Counted from the stretch's first letter, positions 26,925 to 35,688 are shown. The stretch is 64,000 bases of DNA from Alteromonadaceae bacterium XY-R5 (GCA_001660395.1 LXWE01000001.1:186001-250000); one strand, 5' to 3'. The notes: generated from the letters alone by a model not told the origin. Numbers and translations are program-made.

Positions 26925-27000
26925 GGGTGGTTAGCTCAGTTGGGAGAGCATCGCCCTTACAAGGCGAGGGTCACTGGTTCAAGTCCAGTACCACCCACCA
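26925..27000 (+). tRNA. tRNA-Val (UAC), acceptor type A
   Basis: Identical to the copy at 26815. Begins the first of two 200-bp units, each with one type A and one type B gene. Confidence 0.96.
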
Positions 27001-27019
27001 CTTAATCGAATATATCTTT

Positions 27020-27095
27020 GGACGCTTAGCTCAGTTGGGAGAGCATCGCCCTTACAAGGCGAGGGTCACTGGTTCAAGTCCAGTAGCGTCCACCA
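27020..27095 (+). tRNA. tRNA-Val (UAC), acceptor type B
   Basis: Same body and anticodon as type A, but the acceptor stem is GGACGCT/AGCGTCC. Base pairs 3-70, 4-69 and 6-67 are changed on both strands, keeping perfect pairing. Confidence 0.95.
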
Positions 27096-27124
27096 TCTAC
27101 TCTTCTCGAAGTACAGATTTCGTG

Positions 27125-27200
27125 GGGTGGTTAGCTCAGTTGGGAGAGCATCGCCCTTACAAGGCGAGGGTCACTGGTTCAAGTCCAGTACCACCCACCA
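27125..27200 (+). tRNA. tRNA-Val (UAC), acceptor type A
   Basis: Exact copy of the type A gene, 200 bp after the copy at 26925. Confidence 0.96.
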
Positions 27201-27219
27201 CTTAATCGAACAATTCTTT

Positions 27220-27295
27220 GGACGCTTAGCTCAGTTGGGAGAGCATCGCCCTTACAAGGCGAGGGTCACTGGTTCAAGTCCAGTAGCGTCCACCA
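27220..27295 (+). tRNA. tRNA-Val (UAC), acceptor type B
   Basis: Exact copy of the type B gene, 200 bp after the copy at 27020. Last intact tRNA of the array. Confidence 0.95.
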
Positions 27296-27496
27296 CTCTA
27301 TCTCTTTTTTAATACCTTGAATCGGCCGATGTTCCATCGCCAACTCTTTCAACGCCCGAACCGATCACTGAAGCAAAGTCCAGTAGCGTCCACCACTCTA
27401 TCTCTTTTTTAATACCTTGAATCGGTCGATGTTCCATCGCCTGCTCTTTCAACCCCCCAAACCGATCACTGAACCAAAGTCCAGCAGCATCCACTA
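27276..27496 (+). repeat. About 100-bp tandem repeats each beginning with a tRNA-Val 3'-end remnant
   Basis: The last 20 nt of tRNA-Val type B (aagtccagtagcgtccacca) together with the following 80 bp are repeated at 27376, and a decayed third tRNA end follows at 27477-27496. The units are 100 and 101 bp and differ at about ten positions. Each unit holds a CGATG-ttc-CATCG hairpin and a longer-range ATCGG/CCGAT pairing. No intact tRNA is encoded. The arrangement resembles the repeats after tyrT in E. coli. Confidence 0.85.
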
Positions 27497-27918
27497 CTAC
27501 TTTTTCAATTTAAAATCATATTGATACAGCCGATACATTATCGTCTGATTTATCCCCTTTAATATAAATCGATACTCCAGCACATAGTCATATTAATGGA
27601 TAATCGTCGTTAATATTCGAATCCTATTTCTATCAACATACAGATATTTATTCCGTCCCTTTCACTGCTATTATCAGCCTAATCAATTTCTGAAGTGCCC
27701 TTCAAAGGCTACGATAAGCTAATACAGCTGAAATGAATTAAGACCACCGGCTGCATTTCCTATTGCCCGCTGATTATTCTGTGATTTCATGTTTAATAAA
27801 GTCTGCTTTTGAAGGACTGCAACGAAATTCGCCCTTAAACCGTTCTGTTGCTAAATTAAACTAATATTAGTCTCAAACTGTACGATAAGTTATTTATACA
27901 GGACGAAAATATCGGGAC
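27497..27918. other. AT-rich intergenic region
   Basis: About 420 bp between the tRNA-Val repeats and the receiver-TPR gene. No reading frame, hairpin terminator or clear promoter could be supported beyond AT-richness. Confidence 0.5.
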
Positions 27919-29541
27919 ATGAATCCACAACTCGCCGCCGAAGCAAAAGTATTAATTATCGACGATCAGGTGCTGGCCAAAGGCTATATGAAATATTCCC
28001 TAGAAGAACTAGGGTTTACCAATATTACCTATGTCGACAAAATCAATAATGCCCTTCAGAAAATTCGGATGGAGCGATTCGATCTCGTAATTTGCTCATA
28101 CAACCTGAAACACGAGCATGATGGTTACTTTCTATATGAGCAGCTCAAACATAGCCACGAATTACCGCCCAGTACGGCCTTTATCTTTATCAGTGCGGAT
28201 ACCACTTCTGATCTGGTTCACAGTATCGTGGAATTGCAGCCCGATGACTTTATCGCTAAGCCATTTACGGTAAACGATTTAGACAAAAGGGTAAGCCGGG
28301 TATTGGCGAGAAAGCGGGCCATGCGTAAGGTCTATAACTATATCGAGCGAAAGCAATTTTCTCGAGCTCTGACCGAAGTAGAATTATTCCTGGCCGATCC
28401 TGATAATGCGGAGTTTTACCCGTTAGCATTAAAAACTAAAGGTGAACTGCTGTTTGCCTGCGGTTTGTATCAGCAGGCTAAAGAATTCTATCAAGCCATT
28501 CTTAACGTCCAGACCTTTACCTGGGCGCAATTAGGCCTGGTAAATGCCTATATCCATCTGAATGAAGATGAAAAGGCAGAGAAGCTGGTGATCCGGCTGG
28601 CCTTTAAAGTGGATTCTCAACTCGCGGCCTACGACCTCCTCTCAGCCCTGCAAATTAAGCAGCAGGATTTCGATGCAGCCCTCGAATGCGTGATGATGAC
28701 CACTGAAATTTCGCCCCGAAATCTGCGGCGGCATAAAAAGGTCCTCGATCTTTCCCGTCTTACCCATGACTATCAGGTGCAGTTTGAAGCGGCGAAAAAA
28801 ATCGTAAAATTTGCCAAAGATTCCATTCATGATGTGCCGGAAAACTATCTGAATGTGGCCAGAGCAGGCATAGACTACGCTATGACTGCCGAAGATGAAG
28901 AAACCGATCGGCTGATCAGGCAAACGCAGGAATATTTAAAGCAGCTCAAAGCAACCTTTCCCAAAGCCGATATGCAGGACCAGCTCACCATCATTAATGC
29001 ACGGTTACTGTATTTACAGGATGAAAAATCCAATGCCAGAACCCTGCTGGAACAACTGCAACCGCAAAGCTGGGAGAATGAAAGCCTGGATAGTCTGATG
29101 GATAAGGCGAAAGCCTTTCACGAATTAGGATTATTTGAGCGCGCGCTTTCGATTATTCATTTAGTCGAACAACGCTGTCTGGCAGACAGTGGCCAGGGCG
29201 AACTATTTTTACAGTACGTAAAACAACAAAAAACCGAAAAAGCCAATATCCATTTGAGTCCGAAAGAACTCAATAATACGGCAGTGAACCACTACCAGCA
29301 TGGAGATCTTAAAAATGCGATCAATTTTTTTGGTCAGGCCTTTTCCATTATGCCCAAGAACCCATCTATCGCTCTAAACCTGCTTCAATCTATCGTGATG
29401 GATTCGAGGCTAGATGGCCTGGATCAAACGCAATCCCACCTGATTCAATCCTGCATAAAAACAATCGAAAACAGTTTGTTGAATGAAGAACAAGAGGAAC
29501 GTTATCACAAAGTCAGAAACTTTCTGAACGAGGCGGTTTAA
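27919..29541 (+). CDS. Receiver-domain protein with C-terminal TPR repeats (atypical response regulator)
   Basis: 540 residues. Residues about 10-130 are a CheY-like receiver: acidic pair IDD at the N-terminus, ISAD and AKPF (conserved Lys) at the C-terminus. At the phospho-acceptor position the sequence is DLVICSYNLK, where the normal Asp of CDYNL is Ser, so classical phosphorylation is unlikely. Residues about 145-540 contain several TPR-type helical repeats for protein binding. No DNA-binding domain is present. It is probably a cytosolic scaffold or signalling adaptor; the partner is unknown. Confidence 0.87.
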   Translation: MNPQLAAEAKVLIIDDQVLAKGYMKYSLEELGFTNITYVDKINNALQKIRMERFDLVICSYNLKHEHDGYFLYEQLKHSHELPPSTAFIFISADTTSDLVHSIVELQPDDFIAKPFTVNDLDKRVSRVLARKRAMRKVYNYIERKQFSRALTEVELFLADPDNAEFYPLALKTKGELLFACGLYQQAKEFYQAILNVQTFTWAQLGLVNAYIHLNEDEKAEKLVIRLAFKVDSQLAAYDLLSALQIKQQDFDAALECVMMTTEISPRNLRRHKKVLDLSRLTHDYQVQFEAAKKIVKFAKDSIHDVPENYLNVARAGIDYAMTAEDEETDRLIRQTQEYLKQLKATFPKADMQDQLTIINARLLYLQDEKSNARTLLEQLQPQSWENESLDSLMDKAKAFHELGLFERALSIIHLVEQRCLADSGQGELFLQYVKQQKTEKANIHLSPKELNNTAVNHYQHGDLKNAINFFGQAFSIMPKNPSIALNLLQSIVMDSRLDGLDQTQSHLIQSCIKTIENSLLNEEQEERYHKVRNFLNEAV

Positions 29542-29693
29542 GTAAACCCTTTATCATTCAACGCATTGACCACCCAGCATAACGTATTATTTAAAATACC
29601 TGAGTATCAACGAAAGGGGTTTAAGCCTCGCACTGTTCACGATTTAATCAACTTGCTCAAATAAAAAACACTAACAATTCTGAGGAATTAACC

Positions 29694-30092
29694 ATGTTGA
29701 AAATCGTTAAAACTTCAATCGTAGCAACTGCACTTCCACTTTGCTTACTTGCAACCAAAGCCAGCGCAGGCATTGAAGATGATTTACAAAACATCTGCAA
29801 CATCGTTGTTGCGGATGATAAAAATGAATTGCGTAAAAAGATGCGCAAAGTTCAATCCGATTACCGTTTACGTCTGCAAGATTATTACTCAGGGATCACA
29901 TGTGGCGGTCAAAGCCTAATTCGCACTGCCATGCTCAATAACGCTGTAGAAGCAGGTACCCTGCTGGTTAAGAAGATGCCAAAAGAAGAGTTAATTTCAC
30001 CAGAGCAAGATGGCAAAACCATTGCAACATGGGCATCAGAAGCTGGCTTGCAAACGAGTCCATTGATGGATGTATTGCAGGAAAGAATTTAA
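29694..30092 (+). CDS. DUF3718 small exported protein
   Basis: 132 residues with a signal peptide (residues 1-25, ending TKASAG). The mature part matches DUF3718 by eye (LQNICNIVVADDKNELRKKM, ITCGGQSLIR), with two Cys that may form a disulfide in the periplasm. The family is common in Alteromonadales and has no assigned function. AGGA lies 8 nt before the ATG. It ends at a strong terminator. Confidence 0.75.
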   Translation: MLKIVKTSIVATALPLCLLATKASAGIEDDLQNICNIVVADDKNELRKKMRKVQSDYRLRLQDYYSGITCGGQSLIRTAMLNNAVEAGTLLVKKMPKEELISPEQDGKTIATWASEAGLQTSPLMDVLQERI

Positions 30093-30140
30093 AAGAGAGA
30101 GCCAGATAACCAGTCATTTGCCGGCTGAGTTACTGAAAGT

Positions 30141-30167
30141 AAAAAGCCTCCATTGGAGGCTTTTTTA
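30141..30167. terminator. Terminator between convergent genes
   Basis: AAAAAGCCTCC-att-GGAGGCTTTTTT, 48 bp after the DUF3718 stop and 10 bp before the dehydrogenase stop. A and T runs on both sides allow two-way use. Confidence 0.9.
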
Positions 30168-30177
30168 TTGCTTACTA

Positions 30178-31179
30178 CTATCGGGTTAGCACAACACGAT
30201 AGTGCGCATTACCTTCGCGTAAATGTTTGATAGCATCATTGATTTGTTCAAATGCAAAGGTTTCTACCTGCGGTTCAATATTATGCAATCGGGCAAATTC
30301 CAGCATGTCTGCTATGACTGCTGGGCTGCCCACAGGAGACGCTGAAACAGTTCGCTGACTGAGCAGCATGGAAAACAGATTGATATCCAGCGGCTCAAGT
30401 GTCGCGCCCACAAAATGTAAACGTCCTTTCGGCGCCAGTGTCGATAAATACAGATTCCAGTCTAGTTTTACATTTACCGTTGAAATGATCAGATCGAATC
30501 GCCCTGCCGCAGACGCAATTTCGTCTTCATCACGGGAATTCAGCGTGTGGTGAGCGCCCAAGCGTAAGGCTTCCTCACGTTTCGCATCGCTACTAGTAAA
30601 AGCAGTTACTTCACATCCCCACGCATTCAGAAATTTCAATGCCAGATGTCCCAGACCGCCGATCCCAATTACCGCTACCTTATCAGTAGGTTTAATATCG
30701 TATTGGACCAGAGGATTAAATACGGTAATACCACCACAAAAAAGTGGGCCGGCTTTGATTGGATCCATTCCCTCAGGGATGACAACAACACTATTAGCAG
30801 CCGCTCTTACTTTATCGGCGAAGCCACCATAGTGGCCCACAATGGTAGGCTGTGCTGTCTGACACAGGTTATGCTCACCGTTGTGACACTGTTTACAACT
30901 ATTACAATAACCAGAATGCCAACCTAGCCCGACAGTATCTCCAACGTTTAAATGTTTAACATTTTTACCGATCTGGCTAATTTTTCCGACGACCTCATGG
31001 CCAGCAACAACTGGATAGTGGCTGATACCCCACTCATTATCGATAATGCTTAAGTCACTGTGGCAAATTCCACAAGCCAACACATCAAGTTCAACCTGAT
31101 CATCGGCTAGCTCACCAGGATCATACTGATAGGGTTTCAATTCACCTTTTGCTTCAAAGGCGGCATAGGCGTTAATCAT
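30178..31179 (-). CDS. Zinc-dependent NAD(P) alcohol dehydrogenase (YahK/CAD-like)
   Basis: 333 residues from the ATG at 31179 (AGGAC upstream; an ATG at 31203 adds eight residues). Catalytic zinc site CGICHSDL and GHEVVG, structural zinc cysteines in YCNSCKQCHNGEHNLC (near residues 92-107), and the cofactor motif GIGGLGHLALKF (near 175). This pattern is that of the NADP-linked cinnamyl-alcohol-dehydrogenase group, which reduces a range of aldehydes. Confidence 0.9.
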   Translation of the reverse strand: MINAYAAFEAKGELKPYQYDPGELADDQVELDVLACGICHSDLSIIDNEWGISHYPVVAGHEVVGKISQIGKNVKHLNVGDTVGLGWHSGYCNSCKQCHNGEHNLCQTAQPTIVGHYGGFADKVRAAANSVVVIPEGMDPIKAGPLFCGGITVFNPLVQYDIKPTDKVAVIGIGGLGHLALKFLNAWGCEVTAFTSSDAKREEALRLGAHHTLNSRDEDEIASAAGRFDLIISTVNVKLDWNLYLSTLAPKGRLHFVGATLEPLDINLFSMLLSQRTVSASPVGSPAVIADMLEFARLHNIEPQVETFAFEQINDAIKHLREGNAHYRVVLTR

Positions 31180-31288
31180 AAAACATGTCCTATTTACATA
31201 CACAAAGGAATCTAAGCTGTTGCTAGCTATGTGTGGATGGTTATCTTGGTTTCAAGAGGAAAAGTAACAAAATAGACGATGATTCAAC

Positions 31289-31316
31289 AAAAAATGCCGA
31301 CCTCAGGCCGGCATTA
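31289..31316 (-). terminator. Terminator of the small gene at 31324
   Basis: AATGCCG and CGGCATT stem with an inner CC/GG pair; on the minus strand it is followed by TTTTTT. It lies 8 bp downstream of the small gene stop. Confidence 0.8.
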
Positions 31317-31323
31317 AAGCAAA

Positions 31324-31497
31324 CTACTCGTACGATTCTATAAAATCCCGTGCCTCGGTGATGGAATTGAACTGCTGGATAAGATTATCGGTGCCCTGAT
31401 CTATCAGGCTCGGATCATCCGACTCTGTTACCATCCAAACCCAGGTCTTCAATAGTGAAACGGGTACATCACATATTGTGTCCTGCTTATCTTGCAT
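31324..31497 (-). CDS. 57-residue conserved-looking small protein, unknown
   Basis: An open frame of 58 codons on the minus strand beginning MQDKQDTICDVPVSLL and ending FIESYE. Support for a real gene: a near-perfect ribosome site (AGGAGG, 9 nt before the ATG) and a dedicated terminator directly downstream. The protein is acidic, with a Trp pair (KTWVWMV) and no signal or membrane segment. I do not recognise a family. Confidence 0.65.
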   Translation of the reverse strand: MQDKQDTICDVPVSLLKTWVWMVTESDDPSLIDQGTDNLIQQFNSITEARDFIESYE

Positions 31498-31814
31498 AAG
31501 CCTTTCCTCCTGAATGCTGTATAACGGAAGAAGCCTTCACTAATGTCAGATACAGCCATCAGTCCATTACCTCTCCTTAGAAATACCACACCGTTTTTCA
31601 CCAAAGGTTAACGGCTAACATTAGCCTATAAACTCTAGACAAATCCCGCCATTTTCGCGAATTTGATAGAAATAAAGTTACCAATCACCTGCAACAATTG
31701 TTTACACCGGGTCACCACGTTGGCTTTACTTTATGTTTACCCGCTGATGACCCACTCATGACTCAAAACAAGGTCTAATAAGGCTTTGCATAATCACTTT
31801 CGGAAAGCTAGCAA
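31498..31814. other. Intergenic region between divergent genes
   Basis: 317 bp between the small gene and the sulfotransferase. GGGTCA and TGACCC (around 31713 and 31749) could pair over about 30 nt. No other element is supported. Confidence 0.4.
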
Positions 31815-32633
31815 ATGTCCCTATTAAAAAGGCTGAGCGGATGGTGCCGGCCAACAACATTTTACGTAATATCCTACCCTAAGTCTGGACGCACCTGGCT
31901 CAGGGCCATGCTGGCTCAATACTTTTCCAAACGCTATGGTCATGACATTAATACCCTTTTAAAAGGGCAGAAAATGTATCCCGCAAAGCATCTTCCACGA
32001 TTTGCCTTTACCCACGATGGCTCCGCCATGGTATCGAGGATCAGTTTTCGGGATATGGATCCTGACAAATCCAAGTACTCGAAACACAAAGTGCTTTTAA
32101 TCGGAAGGGAATACAAAGACACCTTGGTATCAGCGTATTTTCAGGCAACTAAGCGCAAGGGGCTTTTCGAAGGTAACATCAATGAGTTTATTCGAAGTCC
32201 GGAATTTGGAATTGATAAACTGTTAAGGTTTTATCAAAACTGGGCAAAGGCAAAGCATATACCCAATGCCTTTATGATGACGAGCTACGAGGCGTTACAC
32301 CGCTGCCCCCATGATTCTTTACGGCAAATCCTTGAGATGAGTGGAGAAACGGACGTCGATCCTGGATTAGTGGCAGAAGCCGTTGAAGCTTGTCGCTTTG
32401 AACGACTGCGTGCAATGGAGTCAAAAGGTGAATTTAACAGCCACATCCTTACGGCCGCCAATGTAAATGATCCCGAAAGCTTTAAAGTACGCAAGGGTAA
32501 GGTCGGGGGATTTAAAGAATATTTAAGTGCCGAAGACATCCGCTTTATCGATGAAAAAATTCATCGCCTGGGTATTTCTTCAAGTCCGGCTTACATTCCG
32601 CCCGCCAATTCAACATCCTTCATCGCATCTTAA
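31815..32633 (+). CDS. Sulfotransferase-domain protein
   Basis: 272 residues. The PAPS 5'-phosphosulfate loop YPKSGRTWLRAML (near residues 21-33) and the 3'-phosphate site LIGREYKDTLVSAYFQ (near 95-110, conserved Arg and Ser) are both present, as is a C-terminal KVRKGKVGGFKEYLS-type loop close to the RxGxxGxWK motif. It should transfer sulfate from PAPS to a hydroxyl or amine of an unknown acceptor. No signal peptide. It stands alone, with no polysaccharide or PAPS genes nearby, suggesting acquisition as a single gene. The ribosome site is weak. Confidence 0.83.
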   Translation: MSLLKRLSGWCRPTTFYVISYPKSGRTWLRAMLAQYFSKRYGHDINTLLKGQKMYPAKHLPRFAFTHDGSAMVSRISFRDMDPDKSKYSKHKVLLIGREYKDTLVSAYFQATKRKGLFEGNINEFIRSPEFGIDKLLRFYQNWAKAKHIPNAFMMTSYEALHRCPHDSLRQILEMSGETDVDPGLVAEAVEACRFERLRAMESKGEFNSHILTAANVNDPESFKVRKGKVGGFKEYLSAEDIRFIDEKIHRLGISSSPAYIPPANSTSFIAS

Positions 32634-32645
32634 CGAGATAAATAG

Positions 32646-32664
32646 GAGGGCCAAAAGGCCCTCT
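32646..32664. terminator. Terminator between convergent genes
   Basis: GAGGGCC-aaaa-GGCCCTC followed by a T-rich stretch, 12 bp after the sulfotransferase stop and next to the PepSY gene stop. Confidence 0.75.
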
Positions 32665-32665
32665 T

Positions 32666-34111
32666 CTACTTTAATGCAACTGGAGTAGCCTTGATAATGT
32701 CATTTGATGAGCGCCAGCCTAACCACCCCATAAAAGCAGCTGCCGCAAGACCAGCAATATTCACGCCCAGGCTCACTCCCCGAATCGCATCTGCTCCAAA
32801 GTGTGCAACATGTGCAATCGAAGTAGCGACTAAAACCAACCCAGTTGTAAAACAAAATATCGACTTTATTTTGCTGTCGTTATTTATTGCAATTGCGCAA
32901 ACCGTTGCCGCCAAAATAATTAACCAACATTCAGCTACGCTAATCCAATTAAACGCAATTTGAGTAAAGGCACAGCTCGCGATAGCCAAAGGCGCCCCCC
33001 ACAAAATACCTTCCCAGGCAGGATTAATCACATCTCTGTATTTGCGCTTGTTTAACCAGATATTAATACCGCTAGCGGAAATAACAGTAAGTGCTAACCC
33101 AAACCCCAGATAAATAAACTGAATCGCCAGGCCATCAAACCATCCGAAATGGATTTGGTAAGTTGAAAAGATGACCTGTCGTCCAGGTTCACCATCTGAA
33201 AACCCTGCTTTATCCAGATAACTACCGTCTGGAGCGAAGCGATATTGTTCAGCATATATCAGGCGATTCTCATGGCTCGCGCCAACAATGACATATTGTT
33301 TCGGGGTATTAATATCTTCAATGGTGATATAAAACGGTGTTGCCTTTGGTGCGATTGCTGGCATCGCTTCAAGAATTTTACTAATGGCAACTGGCTCCCC
33401 TATACCTTCGAGTAAAGGAGCAGATGCATAAACCTCCTCTACAACGGCAGAACGATCACCATCGTACAGTGTTTCAGCCAAGATCCAGTTAAACCAGGCG
33501 GCTAATCCAAAAAATGCTCCTGTCACCGCGATCACAAGATAAAATGGAGTGCCCCAAACACTTAAACGATTGTGAATATCTGCAGTTCGCTGCGAACTAT
33601 TTAGCCGCAGAGCAAATGCATCCTTTCTGATTCGACGATGAGCGACAAAACCTGAAATTATCAAACCGCACATGATCGCCCCGCAAATACTCACCAAAAT
33701 CATGCCGAAGCTTTTGGGTAAATGAAGATATAAATGCAGGTTCACCAACAATTCACTGAAGGGATGGTTTGCCAGTGAACTAACGCTGCCGTCCTGATTG
33801 ATATAGTGTGTTCCATCCTGAAGATACATAGTCGCTCTGGGCTTATCTGAAGTAGGTAAGCGAATCACCATGTCATGTCCGAGTTGCTCGGGCTTGCTCA
33901 GGGCAGTCAGATAAGCCTTCTCTATATTATCAGCAGAATAGCTCAGATATTCTGGAATATCTGGCTGCTCCCAGCGTTCAAATTGAGGCAGGAACACCGC
34001 CAGCGCTCCGGATAGACAAATGAAATACAGCGCTGCACCAGTGAGCAAGCCCAACCAACCATGGGCATGAAGTGCTTTTTTAGAAGCCGAAACAGAAGGT
34101 AATAAAGACAT
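32666..34111 (-). CDS. PepSY-associated TM helix protein (putative siderophore-iron reductase)
   Basis: 481 residues from the ATG at 34111, which lies 2 nt after the stop of the upstream gene; the ATG at 34135 would overlap it by 22 nt. N-terminal helix with HAHGWLGLLTGAALYFICLSG, a second pair of helices with HLPKSFGMI and HRRIRKDAF, a large periplasmic PepSY-like loop, IQFIYLGFGLALTVISASG and several C-terminal helices. This is the PiuB/FoxB-like family linked to reduction of ferric siderophores at the inner membrane. Confidence 0.85.
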   Translation of the reverse strand: MSLLPSVSASKKALHAHGWLGLLTGAALYFICLSGALAVFLPQFERWEQPDIPEYLSYSADNIEKAYLTALSKPEQLGHDMVIRLPTSDKPRATMYLQDGTHYINQDGSVSSLANHPFSELLVNLHLYLHLPKSFGMILVSICGAIMCGLIISGFVAHRRIRKDAFALRLNSSQRTADIHNRLSVWGTPFYLVIAVTGAFFGLAAWFNWILAETLYDGDRSAVVEEVYASAPLLEGIGEPVAISKILEAMPAIAPKATPFYITIEDINTPKQYVIVGASHENRLIYAEQYRFAPDGSYLDKAGFSDGEPGRQVIFSTYQIHFGWFDGLAIQFIYLGFGLALTVISASGINIWLNKRKYRDVINPAWEGILWGAPLAIASCAFTQIAFNWISVAECWLIILAATVCAIAINNDSKIKSIFCFTTGLVLVATSIAHVAHFGADAIRGVSLGVNIAGLAAAAFMGWLGWRSSNDIIKATPVALK

Positions 34112-34113
34112 GA

Positions 34114-34671
34114 TCAAATACCGTGAAGAATACATGCGCTAACTGCGCCAGTTGTTGTAATCGCCGCCGCTGCGATCCATGTGCGTTCTGCTGCACATAC
34201 CCAGTAAGCAAGAGATCCCCATAACACAGGCATCAGCATCACCGCGAAGACCATCTGATTGACTCTGAGCCAAGGAAATATCAGTGTGACCAGTATTGAA
34301 AGATATGTCGCGGCAACACCACATACAACAAGAGTAAACAGAATCAGCGCCAGATTACGCAGTAATACGACCCCATTGAAGCCGGTAAACAGTGGTTGCT
34401 GCTCTTGAGCAACAGACCTGGAGGCTTTATCTGAGCGATAACTCCAGATATTGAGCATTGCACACGCTCCTCCCACACAACACGCAAATATGGCGCCGAA
34501 CTCAATTCCTTTGGCCATCGTCCATGGTATGAGCGACAAACCGGCAAATAACCAGCCCAAAATGACGACAAAAGACGAATTTACCCACCCTTTCCAACAA
34601 GAAAACAGACAGAAAATCGCCCCAAATGACATAAGCAGGGCAAGCGTTAAAATCACTGATGTATTCTCCAC
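34114..34671 (-). CDS. Small multi-spanning membrane protein, partner of the PepSY protein
   Basis: 185 residues with about five hydrophobic segments, no clear enzyme motif. The C-terminal part (LWGSLAYWVCAAERTWIAA) resembles the short membrane proteins (DUF3649-like) that accompany PepSY-helix iron-uptake proteins. It ends 2 nt before the start of the PepSY gene, so the two form an operon. The name is uncertain; its role in iron uptake is inferred only from the neighbour. Confidence 0.6.
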   Translation of the reverse strand: MENTSVILTLALLMSFGAIFCLFSCWKGWVNSSFVVILGWLFAGLSLIPWTMAKGIEFGAIFACCVGGACAMLNIWSYRSDKASRSVAQEQQPLFTGFNGVVLLRNLALILFTLVVCGVAATYLSILVTLIFPWLRVNQMVFAVMLMPVLWGSLAYWVCAAERTWIAAAAITTTGAVSACILHGI

Positions 34672-34797
34672 ATGCCGCTAAACGCTTGCCAATGGCATTT
34701 GGCAACGTAATCAGCAATATTTCAGCGTAAAAAGTTAGCGGATATGGTAATGAGAACACTTTCTATTTTCAATGAATACTGAGCGTTTGCCTGACCT

Positions 34798-35688
34798 TTA
34801 TGACTGTTTAGTATTGCGCTGGGCATGTTCGAGCAAGAAATTTAAAAAAGCTTGATTGGCTTTTGAAAGATAGCCGTCTTTTCGCCAGGCGATATTCAGG
34901 TCAAGCCAGATTCCCGGTGAAAATGGGCGGGTAACCAATTGATCATGCGGTTCGATGACCATAGACAGCAAAGTACTGATACCAAATCCGTTACGCACAA
35001 TCGACTTAATTAGGGCAATAAGATTGGTCTCAAAGCCGACATTTGGCTTGGCACCATGCGCACGTGCAAGGTTATCTACCGTTTTACGATGAAAATACCC
35101 TTCCCGAAACAGTACCAATTCTTCCTGAAAAAACTGCTGCGCTGTGATCGCTTCAAACGCCGTAAATGGGTGTTCCTTATTAACAGTGACAAGCATTTGT
35201 TCACGAATGAGTGGAAAGGACTCAAGGCTATCCGGCACTCTATCCGCTACGATCACACTTAGATCTAAATCGCCCTGTTCCAGCATGTTTTGCAGCATTC
35301 CCGTGCCACCTTCAATAACTTTTAGCGTCAAATTGGGATACGCATGTCTAAACGCCATCAAAATGGGAGGAAAATAATATGAGCCCATCATGCCAGGTAC
35401 GCCTACCCTGACCTCGCCTTTTTCTAAGCCCACCAATTCAGCGATTTCTAAATGGGCTTCATCCAGATCCGACAATATTCGTTGGGCATGTCGGTAAAGT
35501 ACCTCGCCCTCATCGGTTAAATGCACCTTTCTTTCACTTCTATGAAATAACTTCACCGCCAGTTCGTGCTCAAGCTTACGTATCGCCATACTTATAGCTG
35601 GCTGGGCTACATGCAGCTTTTCAGCTGCGGCTGTAAAGCTGCCAGACCTAACGATTTCAGTAAAATAGCGAAGCGGCTTCACATCCAT
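34798..35688 (-). CDS. LysR-family transcriptional regulator
   Basis: 296 residues. N-terminal winged helix-turn-helix (SFTAAAEKLHVAQPAISMAI, residues about 17-36) and a periplasmic-binding-protein-like effector domain from about residue 90. The group resembles CysB/CbbR-like activators of small metabolite responses. It is divergent from the MFS transporter at 35781 across a very AT-rich spacer, so the transporter is the probable target. Confidence 0.9.
   Translation of the reverse strand: MDVKPLRYFTEIVRSGSFTAAAEKLHVAQPAISMAIRKLEHELAVKLFHRSERKVHLTDEGEVLYRHAQRILSDLDEAHLEIAELVGLEKGEVRVGVPGMMGSYYFPPILMAFRHAYPNLTLKVIEGGTGMLQNMLEQGDLDLSVIVADRVPDSLESFPLIREQMLVTVNKEHPFTAFEAITAQQFFQEELVLFREGYFHRKTVDNLARAHGAKPNVGFETNLIALIKSIVRNGFGISTLLSMVIEPHDQLVTRPFSPGIWLDLNIAWRKDGYLSKANQAFLNFLLEHAQRNTKQS

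Noticed and set aside
26757-27312. Plus-strand open frames over the tRNA-Val genes
   Set aside because: They are translations of tRNA genes and their repeats, not proteins.
27309-27494. 61-codon minus-strand open frame across the tRNA-Val repeats
   Set aside because: It is the reverse of the tandem repeat and internally repetitive for that reason. It has no ribosome site, although it recalls the small tpr frame of the E. coli tyrT repeats.
34740-34770. Possible Fur box upstream of the PepSY operon
   Set aside because: Only one half-site (AATGAGAA) matches the Fur consensus; the other half does not, so it is not supported as a site.
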